From positions 1-42,614 of the IMG/VR virus record IMGVR_UViG_3300044712_000392: DNA of 42,614 nt, one strand, 5' to 3'. Positions 1 to 5,736 of the stretch are shown in pieces. This stretch comes from a virus. A program made the position numbers and the translations under genes. The notes under the pieces were generated by a model that worked only from the letters and a program-made list of their open reading frames with translations, searched no databases and had not been told where the DNA came from. Numbering within the stretch: the first letter of the stretch is position 1; each line of letters opens with the position of its first letter.

Positions 1-127
1 GTGCCTCCGTATCCTGCCGTGGCGGTGCCTCCGTATCCTGCCGTGGCGGTGCCTCCGTATCCTGCCGTGGCGGTGCCTCTGACTCCTGCCGTGGCGGTGC
101 CTCCGTATCCTGCCGTGGCGGTGCCTC
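1..127. repeat. 127-bp terminal direct repeat, left copy (identical to 42488..42614)
   Basis: Five repeat units (Y Y Y V Y) plus seven bases match the last 127 bases exactly, starting at the same unit boundary. An overlap of exactly 127 bases is what a de Bruijn assembler with k=127 leaves at the ends of a circular contig. It is therefore probably an assembly overlap and not a biological terminal repeat. Confidence 0.85.
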
Positions 128-264
128 TGACTCCTGCCGTGGCGGTGCCTCCGTATCCTGCCGTGGCGGTGCCTCCGTATCCTGCCGTGGCGGTGCCTCC
201 GTATCCTGCCGTGGCGGTGCCTCCGTATCCTGCCGTGGCGGTGCCTCTGACTCCTGCCGTGGCG
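1..264 (-). repeat. 24-bp tandem repeat array, 11 units (left part)
   Basis: Eleven consecutive 24-bp units, identical except for a 6-base segment that exists in two versions: one encodes Tyr-Gly, the other Val-Arg. Reading the plus strand from base 1, the order is Y Y Y V Y V Y Y Y Y V. The array lies in frame inside the repeat protein and translates on the minus strand as GGTATAGY octapeptides. It continues at 42368-42614. Confidence 0.97.
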
Positions 265-605
265 GTGCCTCCAACTACGGCACCCTTTGCTCCATTAGCG
301 CGGATGAATTCGGTGGCTGATAACCTGTCTCCACAATGGACTACCTTAGCGGATTGGAATTTTACTTTTCCTTGCAGTTCAATAACTTCACCTTCGACCT
401 CGGCAACCAGCCATTTAGCACCTTCTGACCAATTCAGAAGAGATCCGTCACCTTCGCCCCATAATAGGCCATGCAATCCACCGCCACATACAGGTTCAGG
501 GTTCCAATCCATAGCCTCAACACGTCCCGATTCAGGCCACTTGAAACCGCCGTGACTCGTCATATCTGCGTCGCATGTTCTGAGTATCAGTTTTATTTCC
601 GACAT
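1..605 (-). CDS. DUF7666-like repeat protein, N-terminal part (gene continues across the contig junction into 42238..42487)
   Basis: The ATG at 603-605 follows GGAGA. The first ~110 codons encode a compact domain (start MSEIKLILRTCDADMTSHGG, then WNPEPVCGGGLHGLLWGEGD and a VVHCGDRLSATEFIRANGA stretch). I recall this pattern from small phage and bacterial proteins annotated DUF7666. It is followed by an octapeptide repeat GGTATAGY / GTATAGVR that runs off the window at base 1. Joining base 1 to base 42487, after removing the 127-bp duplicate, gives one 855-bp frame (284 aa) with 16 repeat units and a C-terminal domain ending at 42238. The length is an exact multiple of three, which supports the join. 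Function unknown; the repeats resemble glycine- and threonine-rich beta-solenoid repeats. Repeat copy number may be collapsed by assembly. Confidence 0.85.
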   Translation of the reverse strand, partial: MSEIKLILRTCDADMTSHGGFKWPESGRVEAMDWNPEPVCGGGLHGLLWGEGDGSLLNWSEGAKWLVAEVEGEVIELQGKVKFQSAKVVHCGDRLSATEFIRANGAKGAVVGGTATAGVRGTATAGYGGTATAGYGGTATAGYGGTATAGYGGTATAGVRGTATAGYGGTATAGVRGTATAGYGGTATAGYGGTATAGYGG

Positions 606-609
606 CTTT

Positions 610-804
610 TTATCTCCAATGGTATTTGCTCTTGTACCCGCAGTCCCTGATCCGTTCGGGCGGGGTCAGGCTGAGTTGCGCTATCTCCTCCGGGGTCAAT
701 GCCCTGCCAGGGTCGGGCTGGAATCCTGCGCGGATCATGGCTGATGTGTTGTAGTCGTGTAGGAATTCAATCGTGCATCGGGTTAGGTTGCTCCATCGGC
801 TCAT
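610..804 (-). CDS. small hypothetical early protein (64 aa)
   Basis: The ATG at 802-804 is preceded by GAGGGG about 6 bases upstream, and the stop lies five bases before the start of the repeat-protein gene. It is a soluble, proline-containing protein with a LTPEEIAQLSLTPPERIRDC segment that looks like a short helical recognition element, but I recognise no family. It sits second in the early minus-strand operon, tightly spaced between a zinc-ribbon gene and the repeat protein, so translation is probably coupled. Confidence 0.6.
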   Translation of the reverse strand: MSRWSNLTRCTIEFLHDYNTSAMIRAGFQPDPGRALTPEEIAQLSLTPPERIRDCGYKSKYHWR

Positions 805-813
805 ATCTGCCCC

Positions 814-951
814 TCAACTGACGGCGCTACATACCGTACATCGCCATTTCTGCATATCGTTTTGAGCTTTTCGTAATGGGTTATGGACTCTCATCCCCTG
901 CCCGTGCATTTCGTCCTGTTGGTCATGTTTGCATGTGCATTTCTTAATCAT
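814..951 (-). CDS. small zinc-binding phage protein (45 aa)
   Basis: The ATG at 949-951 follows AAGGGG. The protein starts MIKKCTCKHDQQDEMHGQGM, continues with RVHNPLRKA and ends WRCTVCSAVS. Cys-x-Cys-x-His near the N-terminus and Cys-x2-Cys near the C-terminus form a zinc-ribbon pattern typical of tiny phage early proteins. It is the first gene of the early operon, ten bases before the next start. Function unknown beyond probable metal binding. Confidence 0.7.
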   Translation of the reverse strand: MIKKCTCKHDQQDEMHGQGMRVHNPLRKAQNDMQKWRCTVCSAVS

Positions 952-1146
952 TCCGTTTCCCCTTTCAATTTGTATTTACCCCGTCACCCTCTCCCCGGAG
1001 GGCTACTCATCATCAACCAGGGAGAGGGCAGCATCGCGCCGCGCCGGAGGTAGCAGCGGAGAGATATGCGATGCTTTTGTTGATTTTTTCATCAAAACGC
1101 ATATACTGTTTCCTAGAAGTAATCAAAAACGCGCACGGAGGCATTT
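952..1146. promoter_or_regulatory. divergent regulatory region between early operon and HTH regulator
   Basis: The plus-strand promoter is TTGATT (1080-1085), 16-bp spacer, TATACT (1102-1107), serving the regulator at 1147. On the minus strand TTTGAT (reverse of 1122-1127), 16-bp spacer, TATATG (reverse of 1100-1105) could serve the early operon. The two -10 boxes overlap, so the promoters would compete. An imperfect dyad ATATGCG...CGCATAT (about 1063-1105) and TTGAT...ATCAA (1080-1095) cover them and are operator candidates. A 9-bp inverted repeat CCCTCTCCC / GGGAGAGGG (987-995, 1020-1028) lies in the early leader and could fold as a leader hairpin. Confidence 0.55.
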
Positions 1147-1437
1147 ATGTTTCGCATTAATCGGGAAAAACTAGGTCGTGAGGTTCAATATCTCAAAAAC
1201 CGCTCTAACGATTCATACAAATCTTTGGCGGGAGAGATCGGCGTTTCTGATGCTGTTTTGTGCCGGGTCGCCCTTGCGAAGGACATTGCGATTGATTTCA
1301 GGTCGTTTGAACTCATCACCGACTACCTGAAAATAGATCCGGTCAGCATGCTGGACACGTCTGACGATTACCTGTGCCTGTCCCGCCTTCCTGACGACAA
1401 GCGGAAAGCGGTTCTTGCGGTACTGCACGGGAAATGA
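1147..1437 (+). CDS. HTH (XRE/Cro-like) regulator, 96 aa
   Basis: The ATG follows CGGAGG with seven bases of spacing. Residues about 24-62 (SYKSLAGEIGVSDAVLCRV and on to ITDYLKIDPVSM) have the spacing of a Cro/CI-type helix-turn-helix with its following helices. It is one of two plus-strand HTH genes in the switch region and is read from the promoter at 1080-1107, which overlaps an opposing early promoter. It is therefore a candidate Cro-like or CII-like switch regulator. Its last 95 bases overlap the 3' end of a minus-strand gene. Confidence 0.75.
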   Translation: MFRINREKLGREVQYLKNRSNDSYKSLAGEIGVSDAVLCRVALAKDIAIDFRSFELITDYLKIDPVSMLDTSDDYLCLSRLPDDKRKAVLAVLHGK

Positions 1438-1615
1438 TCTGCTCGATGGATTGCAGCCGGTCATGGTGCATCTCCATCTGAACTGCGTAGGAGTTGAAAA
1501 TGTCAGCGGTGTCAAGGTTGTGTTCCCTTGCCGCTATATCTCGGAGAGTGTTAGCTGTACATCGGATGAAAGTTTGCTGATCGACGAGGGAGATGATTGC
1601 GTCTTGGATCGTCAT
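1343..1615 (-). CDS. hypothetical protein downstream of ribbon-helix-helix gene (90 aa)
   Basis: The ATG at 1613-1615 follows a strong GGGAGGAGG. The first ~64 residues (MTIQDAIISLVDQQTFIRCT, then an acidic helical stretch with MEMHHDRLQSIEQIISRA) look protein-like. The last 26 residues lie antisense to the HTH gene at 1147-1437 and are rich in Gly, Thr and Cys, so only the upstream part is convincing as folded protein. It probably forms a two-gene unit with the regulator at 1649-1795. No family recognised. Confidence 0.5.
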   Translation of the reverse strand: MTIQDAIISLVDQQTFIRCTANTLRDIAAREHNLDTADIFNSYAVQMEMHHDRLQSIEQIISRAVPQEPLSACRQEGGTGTGNRQTCPAC

Positions 1616-1629
1616 TGTGTCTTCCTCCT

Positions 1630-1645
1630 CCCGGCAACTGCCGGG
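1630..1645 (-). other. short perfect stem-loop between two small genes
   Basis: CCCGGCA-AC-TGCCGGG, with a 7-bp stem and 2-base loop, lies just upstream of the ribosome site of the 1343-1615 gene and after the stop of the 1649-1795 gene. There is no U-tract, so it is more likely an mRNA processing or translation-control element than a terminator. Confidence 0.4.
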
Positions 1646-1648
1646 GTG

Positions 1649-1795
1649 TTATTGCTCTGTTTCGATAATCTCCAAAATGGACATGACAATGTAGTTAGGG
1701 ACGGACAGCCCTTTTCTTGCCGCCGCTTCCTTTACCTGGGCGTCTCGGTCTTCAGGGAATCGCACCGTATAGCCTGATTTAGTTTTTCGTACCAT
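1649..1795 (-). CDS. Arc/MetJ-type ribbon-helix-helix regulator (48 aa)
   Basis: I chose the ATG at 1793-1795 (MVRKTKSGYTVRFPEDRDAQ) because AAGGAAG sits four bases upstream; the frame stays open further but without a ribosome site. The fold signature is complete: a beta-strand (SGYTVRFP), helix A (EDRDAQVKEAAARKG), then LSVPNYIVMSILEIIE as helix B. Such proteins bind DNA as dimers. It is driven by the strong minus promoter at 1848-1876 that faces the CI-like gene at 2046, so it is probably part of the lysis-lysogeny switch. Confidence 0.8.
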   Translation of the reverse strand: MVRKTKSGYTVRFPEDRDAQVKEAAARKGLSVPNYIVMSILEIIETEQ

Positions 1796-2045
1796 TTTGC
1801 TTCCTTTCTCACCGAAATATGTGTATTTTTCATGCGAACGTGGTAGACTTATACCAAGGACTAACGCAAAAATCAAGCACTTTTATTCTCAAAACGTGTA
1901 AAAAAACGCAAAATACATGCATTGAAGGCAAATCTAATGATATTCCAAGCATTTATGTACATTGTAAAATTTTGCCTATGCGCTAATTTCATGTAAAATT
2001 CAGCGTAGAGGTGATGATATGGGGGATTTGCGTGGGAGGTTTGAC
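1796..2045. promoter_or_regulatory. switch operator region between ribbon-helix-helix and CI-like genes
   Basis: Minus promoter: TTGATT (reverse of 1871-1876), 17 bp, TATAAG (reverse of 1848-1853). Plus promoter: TTGCCT (1972-1977), 16 bp, TAAAAT (1994-1999). The plus promoter's spacer and -10 lie inside an imperfect dyad CGCTAATTT...AAATTCAGCG (1981-2005). The direct repeat ACGCAAAA occurs at 1864-1871 and about 1910-1917. The region is strongly AT-rich. Dyads overlapping divergent promoters are what a phage immunity region looks like, but binding is inferred. Confidence 0.6.
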
Positions 2046-2408
2046 ATGGAAATTGGGAAGCGATTGCGGTCGTTCAGGAAGGCGAAGCGGTTGACGCAGG
2101 AAAAGCTAGCGGAGGCACTTGGCACCAACGCACAATATATATCTCAGTTGGAGCGGGGAGAAAGAGGGCTAGGGCATGACATGCTTTCCCGGTATTGCGA
2201 GTTCTTCAACCTGACAGCCGAGAGAATAGGGATGATAGAAGACGACAGGGGAGAACATACCCCTGCCGTCCGTGTGCTATTGGATCAAATAAAAGGATGG
2301 TCTGAAGCTGACGTGCTCAGATTAGCGGCCCATGCATCAGAGCAAAAGGCACCGCCAAAAACGATTGAGTTGCCGTTACAGAAAGTAACTGACGCAAAAG
2401 ATTCTTAG
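2046..2408 (+). CDS. CI/XRE-type repressor (120 aa)
   Basis: Residues 1-60 form a canonical HTH_XRE domain (MEIGKRLRSFRKAKRLTQEK, then LAEALGTNAQYISQLERGER), in which LTQEKLAEAL and NAQYISQLERG are the two helix-turn-helix helices. The short acidic C-terminal part has no LexA-type Ser-Lys protease motif, so SOS-type self-cleavage is not indicated. I prefer the ATG at 2046 (GGGAGG six bases upstream) over an in-frame ATG at 2019, which also has a weaker AGGTGA. It is transcribed away from the ribbon-helix-helix gene across a shared operator region and is the best candidate for the lysogeny repressor. Its 3' end overlaps the convergent gene 2317-2541. Confidence 0.8.
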   Translation: MEIGKRLRSFRKAKRLTQEKLAEALGTNAQYISQLERGERGLGHDMLSRYCEFFNLTAERIGMIEDDRGEHTPAVRVLLDQIKGWSEADVLRLAAHASEQKAPPKTIELPLQKVTDAKDS

Positions 2409-2541
2409 CGTATGGTGGGATGGAAGGATCGCTGTTGACTTTAACCAGTTCAATCTTTTTCCGGTATGGTGGTAGCTTCTTAATCTCCAAGCACGTCTTG
2501 TAGGCAGCCAGCAGATCACGGTCGGTTCCTAGGTCGTCCAT
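2317..2541 (-). CDS. hypothetical protein convergent with the repressor (74 aa)
   Basis: The ATG at 2539-2541 (MDDLGTDRDLLAAYKTCLEI) has GGGAGGG six bases upstream. The first ~52 residues look like a small helical protein with KKLPPYRKKIELVKV in the middle. The remainder is antisense to the 3' end of the CI-like gene, as at 1343-1437, so both regulator genes end inside a convergent neighbour. No family recognised; a phage regulator or antirepressor is possible but unsupported. Confidence 0.5.
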   Translation of the reverse strand: MDDLGTDRDLLAAYKTCLEIKKLPPYRKKIELVKVNSDPSIPPYAKNLLRQLLSVTATQSFLAVPFALMHGPLI

Positions 2542-2618
2542 ATCCTTCCCTCCCATATTTTTTATTGAACCTAAAATACAACCCTGTTTCCATTTTGTCA
2601 CGCTTTCTAATAATTGGA

Positions 2619-2636
2619 GTGACATCCAACGTCACA
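2619..2636. promoter_or_regulatory. short dyad in divergent gap (possible operator)
   Basis: GTGAC-ATCCAAC-GTCAC, with 5-bp arms, lies between the minus gene starting at 2541 and the plus gene starting at 2651, just upstream of the latter's GGAGG. It is a weak operator candidate. Confidence 0.25.
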
Positions 2637-2650
2637 AGTGGAGGTAAGTT

Positions 2651-2956
2651 ATGGAAAAGATTATGCTGATAGTTTTTACCATCGTCCTTCTCTCGACATT
2701 ACCGGCATCCGCAGGGCAGAAATACCAGAATTACAACGCTGATGATTATTACCACCAGCAGATAATTTACCAGCAGCAACAAATCATCGACTACCAGGAC
2801 CGGCAGATCGCCATAGAGAGGGCGCAAGCTCGGTATGAGTATAAAGTCGTTCAGCAGCTCGCGGCAGCACAGAAACGCGGAGATCGGAAAGAGGTACGAC
2901 GGTGTGCGCGGTATCTCCGGTCACGCGGCTATGATGTTGGTGAGTTGGATAGGTAG
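2651..2956 (+). CDS. secreted small protein, lysogenic-conversion (moron) candidate (101 aa)
   Basis: The ATG follows GTGGAGG. The N-terminus MEKIMLIVFTIVLLSTLPAS plus AG|QKY is a textbook signal peptide with a probable cut near residue 22. The mature part starts with a Tyr/Gln-rich stretch (residues 24-50, DDYYHQQIIYQQQQIIDYQD) and ends in a basic helical segment. It is a single plus-strand gene inside the prophage-expressed region, back to back with the convergent HNH gene whose last base is 2957. That position and an export signal suggest a protein made by the lysogen and sent to the periplasm or surface. Function unknown. Confidence 0.7.
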   Translation: MEKIMLIVFTIVLLSTLPASAGQKYQNYNADDYYHQQIIYQQQQIIDYQDRQIAIERAQARYEYKVVQQLAAAQKRGDRKEVRRCARYLRSRGYDVGELDR

Positions 2957-3571
2957 CTATCTCCAATCAGTAGCAAATTTGTTACTCTTCCCTAAGTTGC
3001 AATCTTCACAAAGCACTTGCAAGTTGTTAATATCAAGAGCCAAGTCTGGACGTATCGAACGCGGATGGATATGGTCAACGTGCAATATCACTCCATGAGC
3101 CTTCCTCGACCTTCCGCAGCACTGGCATGTAGCACCGTGCAATTCAAGAACTCTATATCTCACTGCTCGCCAACTATCAGATGCGAAAAATTCAGCACTC
3201 GGTATTTTGTTGGCGCTTTTGGATATGCGAATTTTGGGAGTAGATATAACTTTAATCGGTTTCTCTTTTACTTGCTCTTCGGTCTTACATCGTCCTCGCT
3301 TCCATTCGTTCCATACTGCATGTGAATATGGAATTTGAAGATAGTCTAATATTTCTGTCATGTCGGTTCTGTCGGGAAGTAGCGATTCTTTTATAAGAAT
3401 ATCGTGTATCACTGTGTGGCTAGGGAACTGCTTCCCTGCATCCGGGAACCATCCAGCATCCTTCAGGTAGTAGTAAGCACACATATAAAGCATAGTGTTC
3501 GTGCCGGTGCTGTATACCTTACCTAACCTGTGGCCTTTCAATGACCTTTTTCTTTTATATTCCTTTTTCAA
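2957..3571 (-). CDS. HNH endonuclease domain protein (204 aa)
   Basis: The C-terminal half has a complete HNH module: FFASDSWRAVRYRVLELHGA, then CQCCG (zinc pair), VDHIHPRS (catalytic His), and LQVLCEDCNLGKSNK (second zinc pair and final N). The N-terminal ~115 residues contain a helical region (CAYYYLKDAGWFPDAG) of unknown role. The start is TTG at 3569-3571, directly after an in-frame stop, with only a weak upstream AGAG; an internal TTG (at GHRLGK) is the alternative. It ends at 2957 with no gap to the convergent secreted protein. It could be a homing-type or nicking nuclease, or a recombination enzyme. Confidence 0.75.
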   Translation of the reverse strand: MKKEYKRKRSLKGHRLGKVYSTGTNTMLYMCAYYYLKDAGWFPDAGKQFPSHTVIHDILIKESLLPDRTDMTEILDYLQIPYSHAVWNEWKRGRCKTEEQVKEKPIKVISTPKIRISKSANKIPSAEFFASDSWRAVRYRVLELHGATCQCCGRSRKAHGVILHVDHIHPRSIRPDLALDINNLQVLCEDCNLGKSNKFATDWR

Positions 3572-3584
3572 TTATCTGCTCTTT

Positions 3585-3600
3585 ATTTCTCTGAAGAAAT
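3585..3600. promoter_or_regulatory. palindrome ATTTCT-CTGA-AGAAAT (site 1)
   Basis: 6-bp perfect arms (7 bp including flanking T/A) in the gap upstream of the HNH gene. It belongs to the dispersed set described under findings. Confidence 0.6.
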
Positions 3601-3605
3601 ATTCT

Positions 3606-3660
3606 GGACAAAAAAACGCCTCTACGGAATTTTGCGAGAATTCACGGGTAGAGGCGTTTT
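3606..3660 (-). terminator. rho-independent terminator of the integrase gene
   Basis: The 13-bp perfect stem AAAACGCCTCTAC / GTAGAGGCGTTTT (3613-3625, 3648-3660) has a 22-base loop. On the minus strand the hairpin is followed by a run of T (reverse of 3610-3616), giving a proper terminator downstream of the integrase stop at 3782. On the plus strand the T run is only four, so it may be weakly bidirectional. Confidence 0.75.
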
Positions 3661-3723
3661 ATGTGATGGCCTAGAGGGGCCGGGTGAATAAATTGTGGTT
3701 TACAACATCGTGAATTCTCGCAA
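3632..3723. other. candidate attP region with 14-bp inverted repeat
   Basis: TTGCGAGAATTCAC (3632-3645) and its exact inverse GTGAATTCTCGCAA (3710-3723) are separated by 64 bp, immediately downstream of the integrase gene. Next to it, 3735-3752 (CAAATCCCGCCCTCTGG) resembles the T-arm and acceptor 3' end of a tRNA, the usual target of P4-type integrases. In lambda and P22 attP also lies just beyond the integrase 3' end. This is inference only; no host att site is in the window. Confidence 0.35.
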
Positions 3724-3762
3724 GAAAATCATAGCAAATCCCGCCCTCTGGTGCAAGCAAAA

Positions 3763-3780
3763 CATTTCTCCGAGGAAATG
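3763..3780. promoter_or_regulatory. palindrome CATTTC-TCCGAG-GAAATG (site 2)
   Basis: It lies immediately downstream of the integrase stop. Its first 13 bases (CATTTCTCCGAGG) recur exactly at 5118-5130 upstream of the integrase, so the two copies bracket the gene. Confidence 0.5.
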
Positions 3781-3781
3781 A

Positions 3782-5011
3782 CTACGCTTCCTTCCGCAAC
3801 GGTATCACCTTCCCGCCGCACTTCAGCCCGTCCAGATAATCAGCCCACTGTTGCATCATCTTCCTGCGCTCTACCAGATGCGCGGTCCTGTTGTAAGCTC
3901 TGCCGAGGGGATCACGCACAGTATGAGCAAGCTGATGCTCGATGAAGTCCGGCCTGATGCCAAGTATCTCATCCATGATAGTTCTCGCCATTGCCCGGAA
4001 TCCATGACCCGTCATTTCGTAATTTTCGAATCCCATACGCCGGAGTGCAGCGTTGATGGACGTGTCGGACATTGGACGGCTTGCGTTCCTGGCGTTTGGG
4101 AAAACGTGCTTGCCGTTCCCGGTCATCTCGTACAGGTCACGGAGGATGGCCAACGCCTGATCCGACAAGGGGACAAGGTGAGCGATCCTCATCTTCATCC
4201 TTTCAGCCGGAATGTTCCATTCAGCGGTTTCAAAGTCTATTTCTGACCACTCCGCTTGCCGTAGCTCCCCAGGACGGACGAACAGCAAAGGAGAAAGCTG
4301 TAAGGCGCACTTGACCACGAAAGAGCCCTTATATGCTTCTATGGCTCTCAGTAACGGTGCTACTTCCTTCGGGTCGGTAATCGCCGCCATGCTTACAACC
4401 TTGTTTGTTGGCAACGCTCCTTGAAGGTCAATAGCGGGATTCCTGTCTGCCCTCCCATGAGAAACTGCGTATCGGAATATCCGCACAAGCATCCCCCGGA
4501 CCTTGTGGGCGGTAGATAGTGCGCCACGGGACTCGATACGCTGAAGGACGGCCAGCAGTTCAGGGGCGCGGATCGCAGCAATAGATTTCTTCCCAATCAT
4601 CGGAAACACGTTTATCTCCAACCAGCGGAGCGACTTGTAAGTGTGGATCTCCGTCATATCGGAGAAAAACTTGTTGTGCCATTCCCTCGCCACAGTTTCA
4701 AAAGTGTCGCCCTCCGGGTCGTCAGCTTCTTTTACCGCTTTCTTCGCATCCGCAGGGTCAACACCATTCTCGACAAGTCTCCTGGCACTCGTAGCGCGTT
4801 CTCTTGCGTCCGTGAGGGATACGAGCGGATAAGACCCTAGCGCCAGAGTCTTCCGCTTGTCGGAGTATCGGTAATCCAGCCTCCACAACTTCCCGCCTGA
4901 TGGTGTGACGAGCAGATACAATCCAAACCCGTCACTCACTTTGTAATCCTTCTCCTTCGGTCTGCTGTTCCTAACCTTCGCTTCGGTAAGTGGTGCAATT
5001 CTTTTCGGCAT
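3782..5011 (-). CDS. int: tyrosine integrase, P4/DUF4102 type (409 aa)
   Basis: It carries out site-specific integration and excision of the phage. Residues 1-95 match the DUF4102 arm-binding domain (LTEAKVRNSRPKEKDYKVSD, then GLYLLVTPSGGKLWRLDYR). Residues ~100-200 are the SAM-like core-binding domain. The catalytic domain shows R246 (VRPGELR), H336 and R339 (TGHGFRA), H363 (HQLAH) and nucleophile Y373 (RAYNRT). Length is normal for the family. I chose the ATG at 5009-5011 because GGAGG lies five bases upstream; an in-frame ATG at 5021 overlaps that ribosome site. A strong promoter lies at 5066-5094 and a terminator after the stop. Confidence 0.95.
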   Translation of the reverse strand: MPKRIAPLTEAKVRNSRPKEKDYKVSDGFGLYLLVTPSGGKLWRLDYRYSDKRKTLALGSYPLVSLTDARERATSARRLVENGVDPADAKKAVKEADDPEGDTFETVAREWHNKFFSDMTEIHTYKSLRWLEINVFPMIGKKSIAAIRAPELLAVLQRIESRGALSTAHKVRGMLVRIFRYAVSHGRADRNPAIDLQGALPTNKVVSMAAITDPKEVAPLLRAIEAYKGSFVVKCALQLSPLLFVRPGELRQAEWSEIDFETAEWNIPAERMKMRIAHLVPLSDQALAILRDLYEMTGNGKHVFPNARNASRPMSDTSINAALRRMGFENYEMTGHGFRAMARTIMDEILGIRPDFIEHQLAHTVRDPLGRAYNRTAHLVERRKMMQQWADYLDGLKCGGKVIPLRKEA

Positions 5012-5065
5012 GACAACCTCCATTTTTTACGGTATCCGGTTTTTGTCAACGTCCATATACCGCAA

Positions 5066-5094
5066 AAAGTACCGCATACATGACGGTATGTCAA
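5066..5094 (-). promoter_or_regulatory. integrase promoter with overlapping operator-like repeats
   Basis: On the minus strand: TTGACA (reverse of 5089-5094), 17 bp, TACTTT (reverse of 5066-5071). TACCGCA occurs at 5058-5064 and 5070-5076, with inverted CGGTA at 5030-5034 and 5084-5088, so the repeats cover the -10 and spacer. They could be integrase arm sites or repressor operators. Confidence 0.6.
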
Positions 5095-5117
5095 GCAACT
5101 AAAAGCGCACCGCCTCT

Positions 5118-5130
5118 CATTTCTCCGAGG
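5118..5130. repeat. CATTTCTCCGAGG direct repeat (matches 3763-3775)
   Basis: This is a 13-bp exact repeat of the sequence downstream of the integrase and a near-member of the palindrome family (site 3; the right arm is degraded). Confidence 0.5.
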
Positions 5131-5160
5131 TAATTATTTATTATCGTTTCAGAACAGCCC

Positions 5161-5176
5161 ATTTCTTCAAAGAAAT
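5161..5176. promoter_or_regulatory. palindrome ATTTCT-TCAA-AGAAAT (site 4)
   Basis: 6-bp perfect arms with a 4-base spacer, upstream of the integrase promoter. Confidence 0.6.
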
Positions 5177-5285
5177 CAAGTGTTTTAGGTTTTGCAGAAT
5201 GAAATCAGATTGAGGATGTAACGTGCCGGAATTGCTATGGGAGGGGACAAGGCAGGAAAATGGATACCGTCAAAAATGACTCTTT

Positions 5286-5301
5286 ATTTCTTCGGAGAAA
5301 T
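5286..5301. promoter_or_regulatory. palindrome ATTTCT-TCGG-AGAAAT (site 5)
   Basis: 6-bp perfect arms with a 4-base spacer. On the minus strand it is immediately downstream of the late-operon terminator. Confidence 0.6.
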
Positions 5302-5302
5302 G

Positions 5303-5333
5303 GACAAGAAAAAGCCCCTCAGATCAAGGGGCT
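5303..5333 (-). terminator. rho-independent terminator ending the late operon
   Basis: On the minus strand AGCCCC, a 9-base loop, then GGGGCT (5313-5318 with 5328-5333) is followed by a T-rich tail (TTTTTCTTG). It lies 40 bases after the last lysis-region gene. Confidence 0.85.
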
Positions 5334-5373
5334 ACAAGCCCGATACCTCCTATATTGAGGCAGAGCGGGAACC

Positions 5374-5469
5374 TCAATAATCATCCGAAATCGCCCGCCA
5401 TATCAAATACCCACACCCGCCGAGCAGCCAGGTATACAGAATCAGGATGGCGATAGCGAGGCGTTTCAT
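5374..5469 (-). CDS. 31-residue hydrophobic peptide (possible lysis accessory)
   Basis: Sequence begins MKRLAIAILILYTWLLGGCG, a positive N-terminus and one hydrophobic segment, and ends with ISDDY. LLGGC is a weak lipobox-like match, so a tiny lipoprotein (o-spanin-like) is conceivable, but the mature part would be only 13 residues. The start ATG overlaps the previous stop (ATGA). It is the last gene before the terminator. Confidence 0.5.
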   Translation of the reverse strand: MKRLAIAILILYTWLLGGCGYLIWRAISDDY

Positions 5470-5642
5470 TCCTTCTGCCCCGCGAACGCCGAGAGGATTG
5501 CCACAAACCCCATGATGCCAAGGTTGACGTAATCCGGCCCGTGCAGGGATTTGCCTTCTGCCTGTTTCGCCTCGTAAACCTTGGAACTGTTAATTGCCGC
5601 CTGGACGAAGTTCGTCATGAAAGTCTGAAAGTTAAATGCCAT
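5466..5642 (-). CDS. small hypothetical protein with C-terminal hydrophobic segment (58 aa)
   Basis: Begins MAFNFQTFMTNFVQAAINSS. The C-terminal VNLGIMGFVAILSAFAG is a short hydrophobic stretch. It overlaps its neighbours at both ends (start inside the stop of a 34-codon frame, stop as ATGA with the 31-aa peptide). The position after a holin-like gene suggests a lysis or membrane role; no family recognised. Confidence 0.55.
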   Translation of the reverse strand: MAFNFQTFMTNFVQAAINSSKVYEAKQAEGKSLHGPDYVNLGIMGFVAILSAFAGQKE

Positions 5643-5736
5643 TGTTTTTCCCCTTCCGGCTGAATAGCCGCTTGAGCCATCGCACGATTGCTATATCCCA
5701 ATCGCACTTGACAGTTTTCTCGTAGATGAGCTTCAC
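5632..5736 (-). CDS. 34-residue basic peptide nested in lysis region
   Basis: The GTG at 5734-5736 overlaps the stop of the holin-like gene (GTGA), and the stop overlaps the next start. The peptide is basic with two Trp (KCDWDIAIVRWLKRLF). AGGG lies eight bases upstream. Both-end coupling favours a real gene, but length and the GTG start keep this tentative. Confidence 0.4.
   Translation of the reverse strand: MKLIYEKTVKCDWDIAIVRWLKRLFSRKGKNNGI

Larger units (their letters stand above)
5012..5373. other. integrase to lysis-operon intergenic region
   Basis: This 362-bp stretch has no convincing gene. It holds the integrase promoter and repeated TACCG/CGGTA motifs (5030-5088), three members of the ATTTCT palindrome family (5118, 5161, 5286) and the late-operon terminator (5303-5333). 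The 5180-5280 part shows nothing I can assign. Confidence 0.6.

Noticed and set aside
1-555. Long plus-strand frame of VPPYPAVA repeats
   Set aside because: It is the mirror of the minus-strand repeat protein. It lacks a start at the array and its C-terminal part is unlike a protein; the minus frame has the proper domain ends.
987-1028. CCCTCTCCC...GGGAGAGGG as a terminator
   Set aside because: No T-tract on either strand and the loop is 24 bases; kept only as a possible leader structure.
3735-3752. A complete tRNA gene near the integrase
   Set aside because: Only a 3'-end-like fragment is present; no anticodon or acceptor 5' half could be found upstream.
5237-5380. Plus-strand 47-codon frame between integrase and lysis genes
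   Set aside because: No ribosome site, and it spans the terminator hairpin; it is more likely non-coding.
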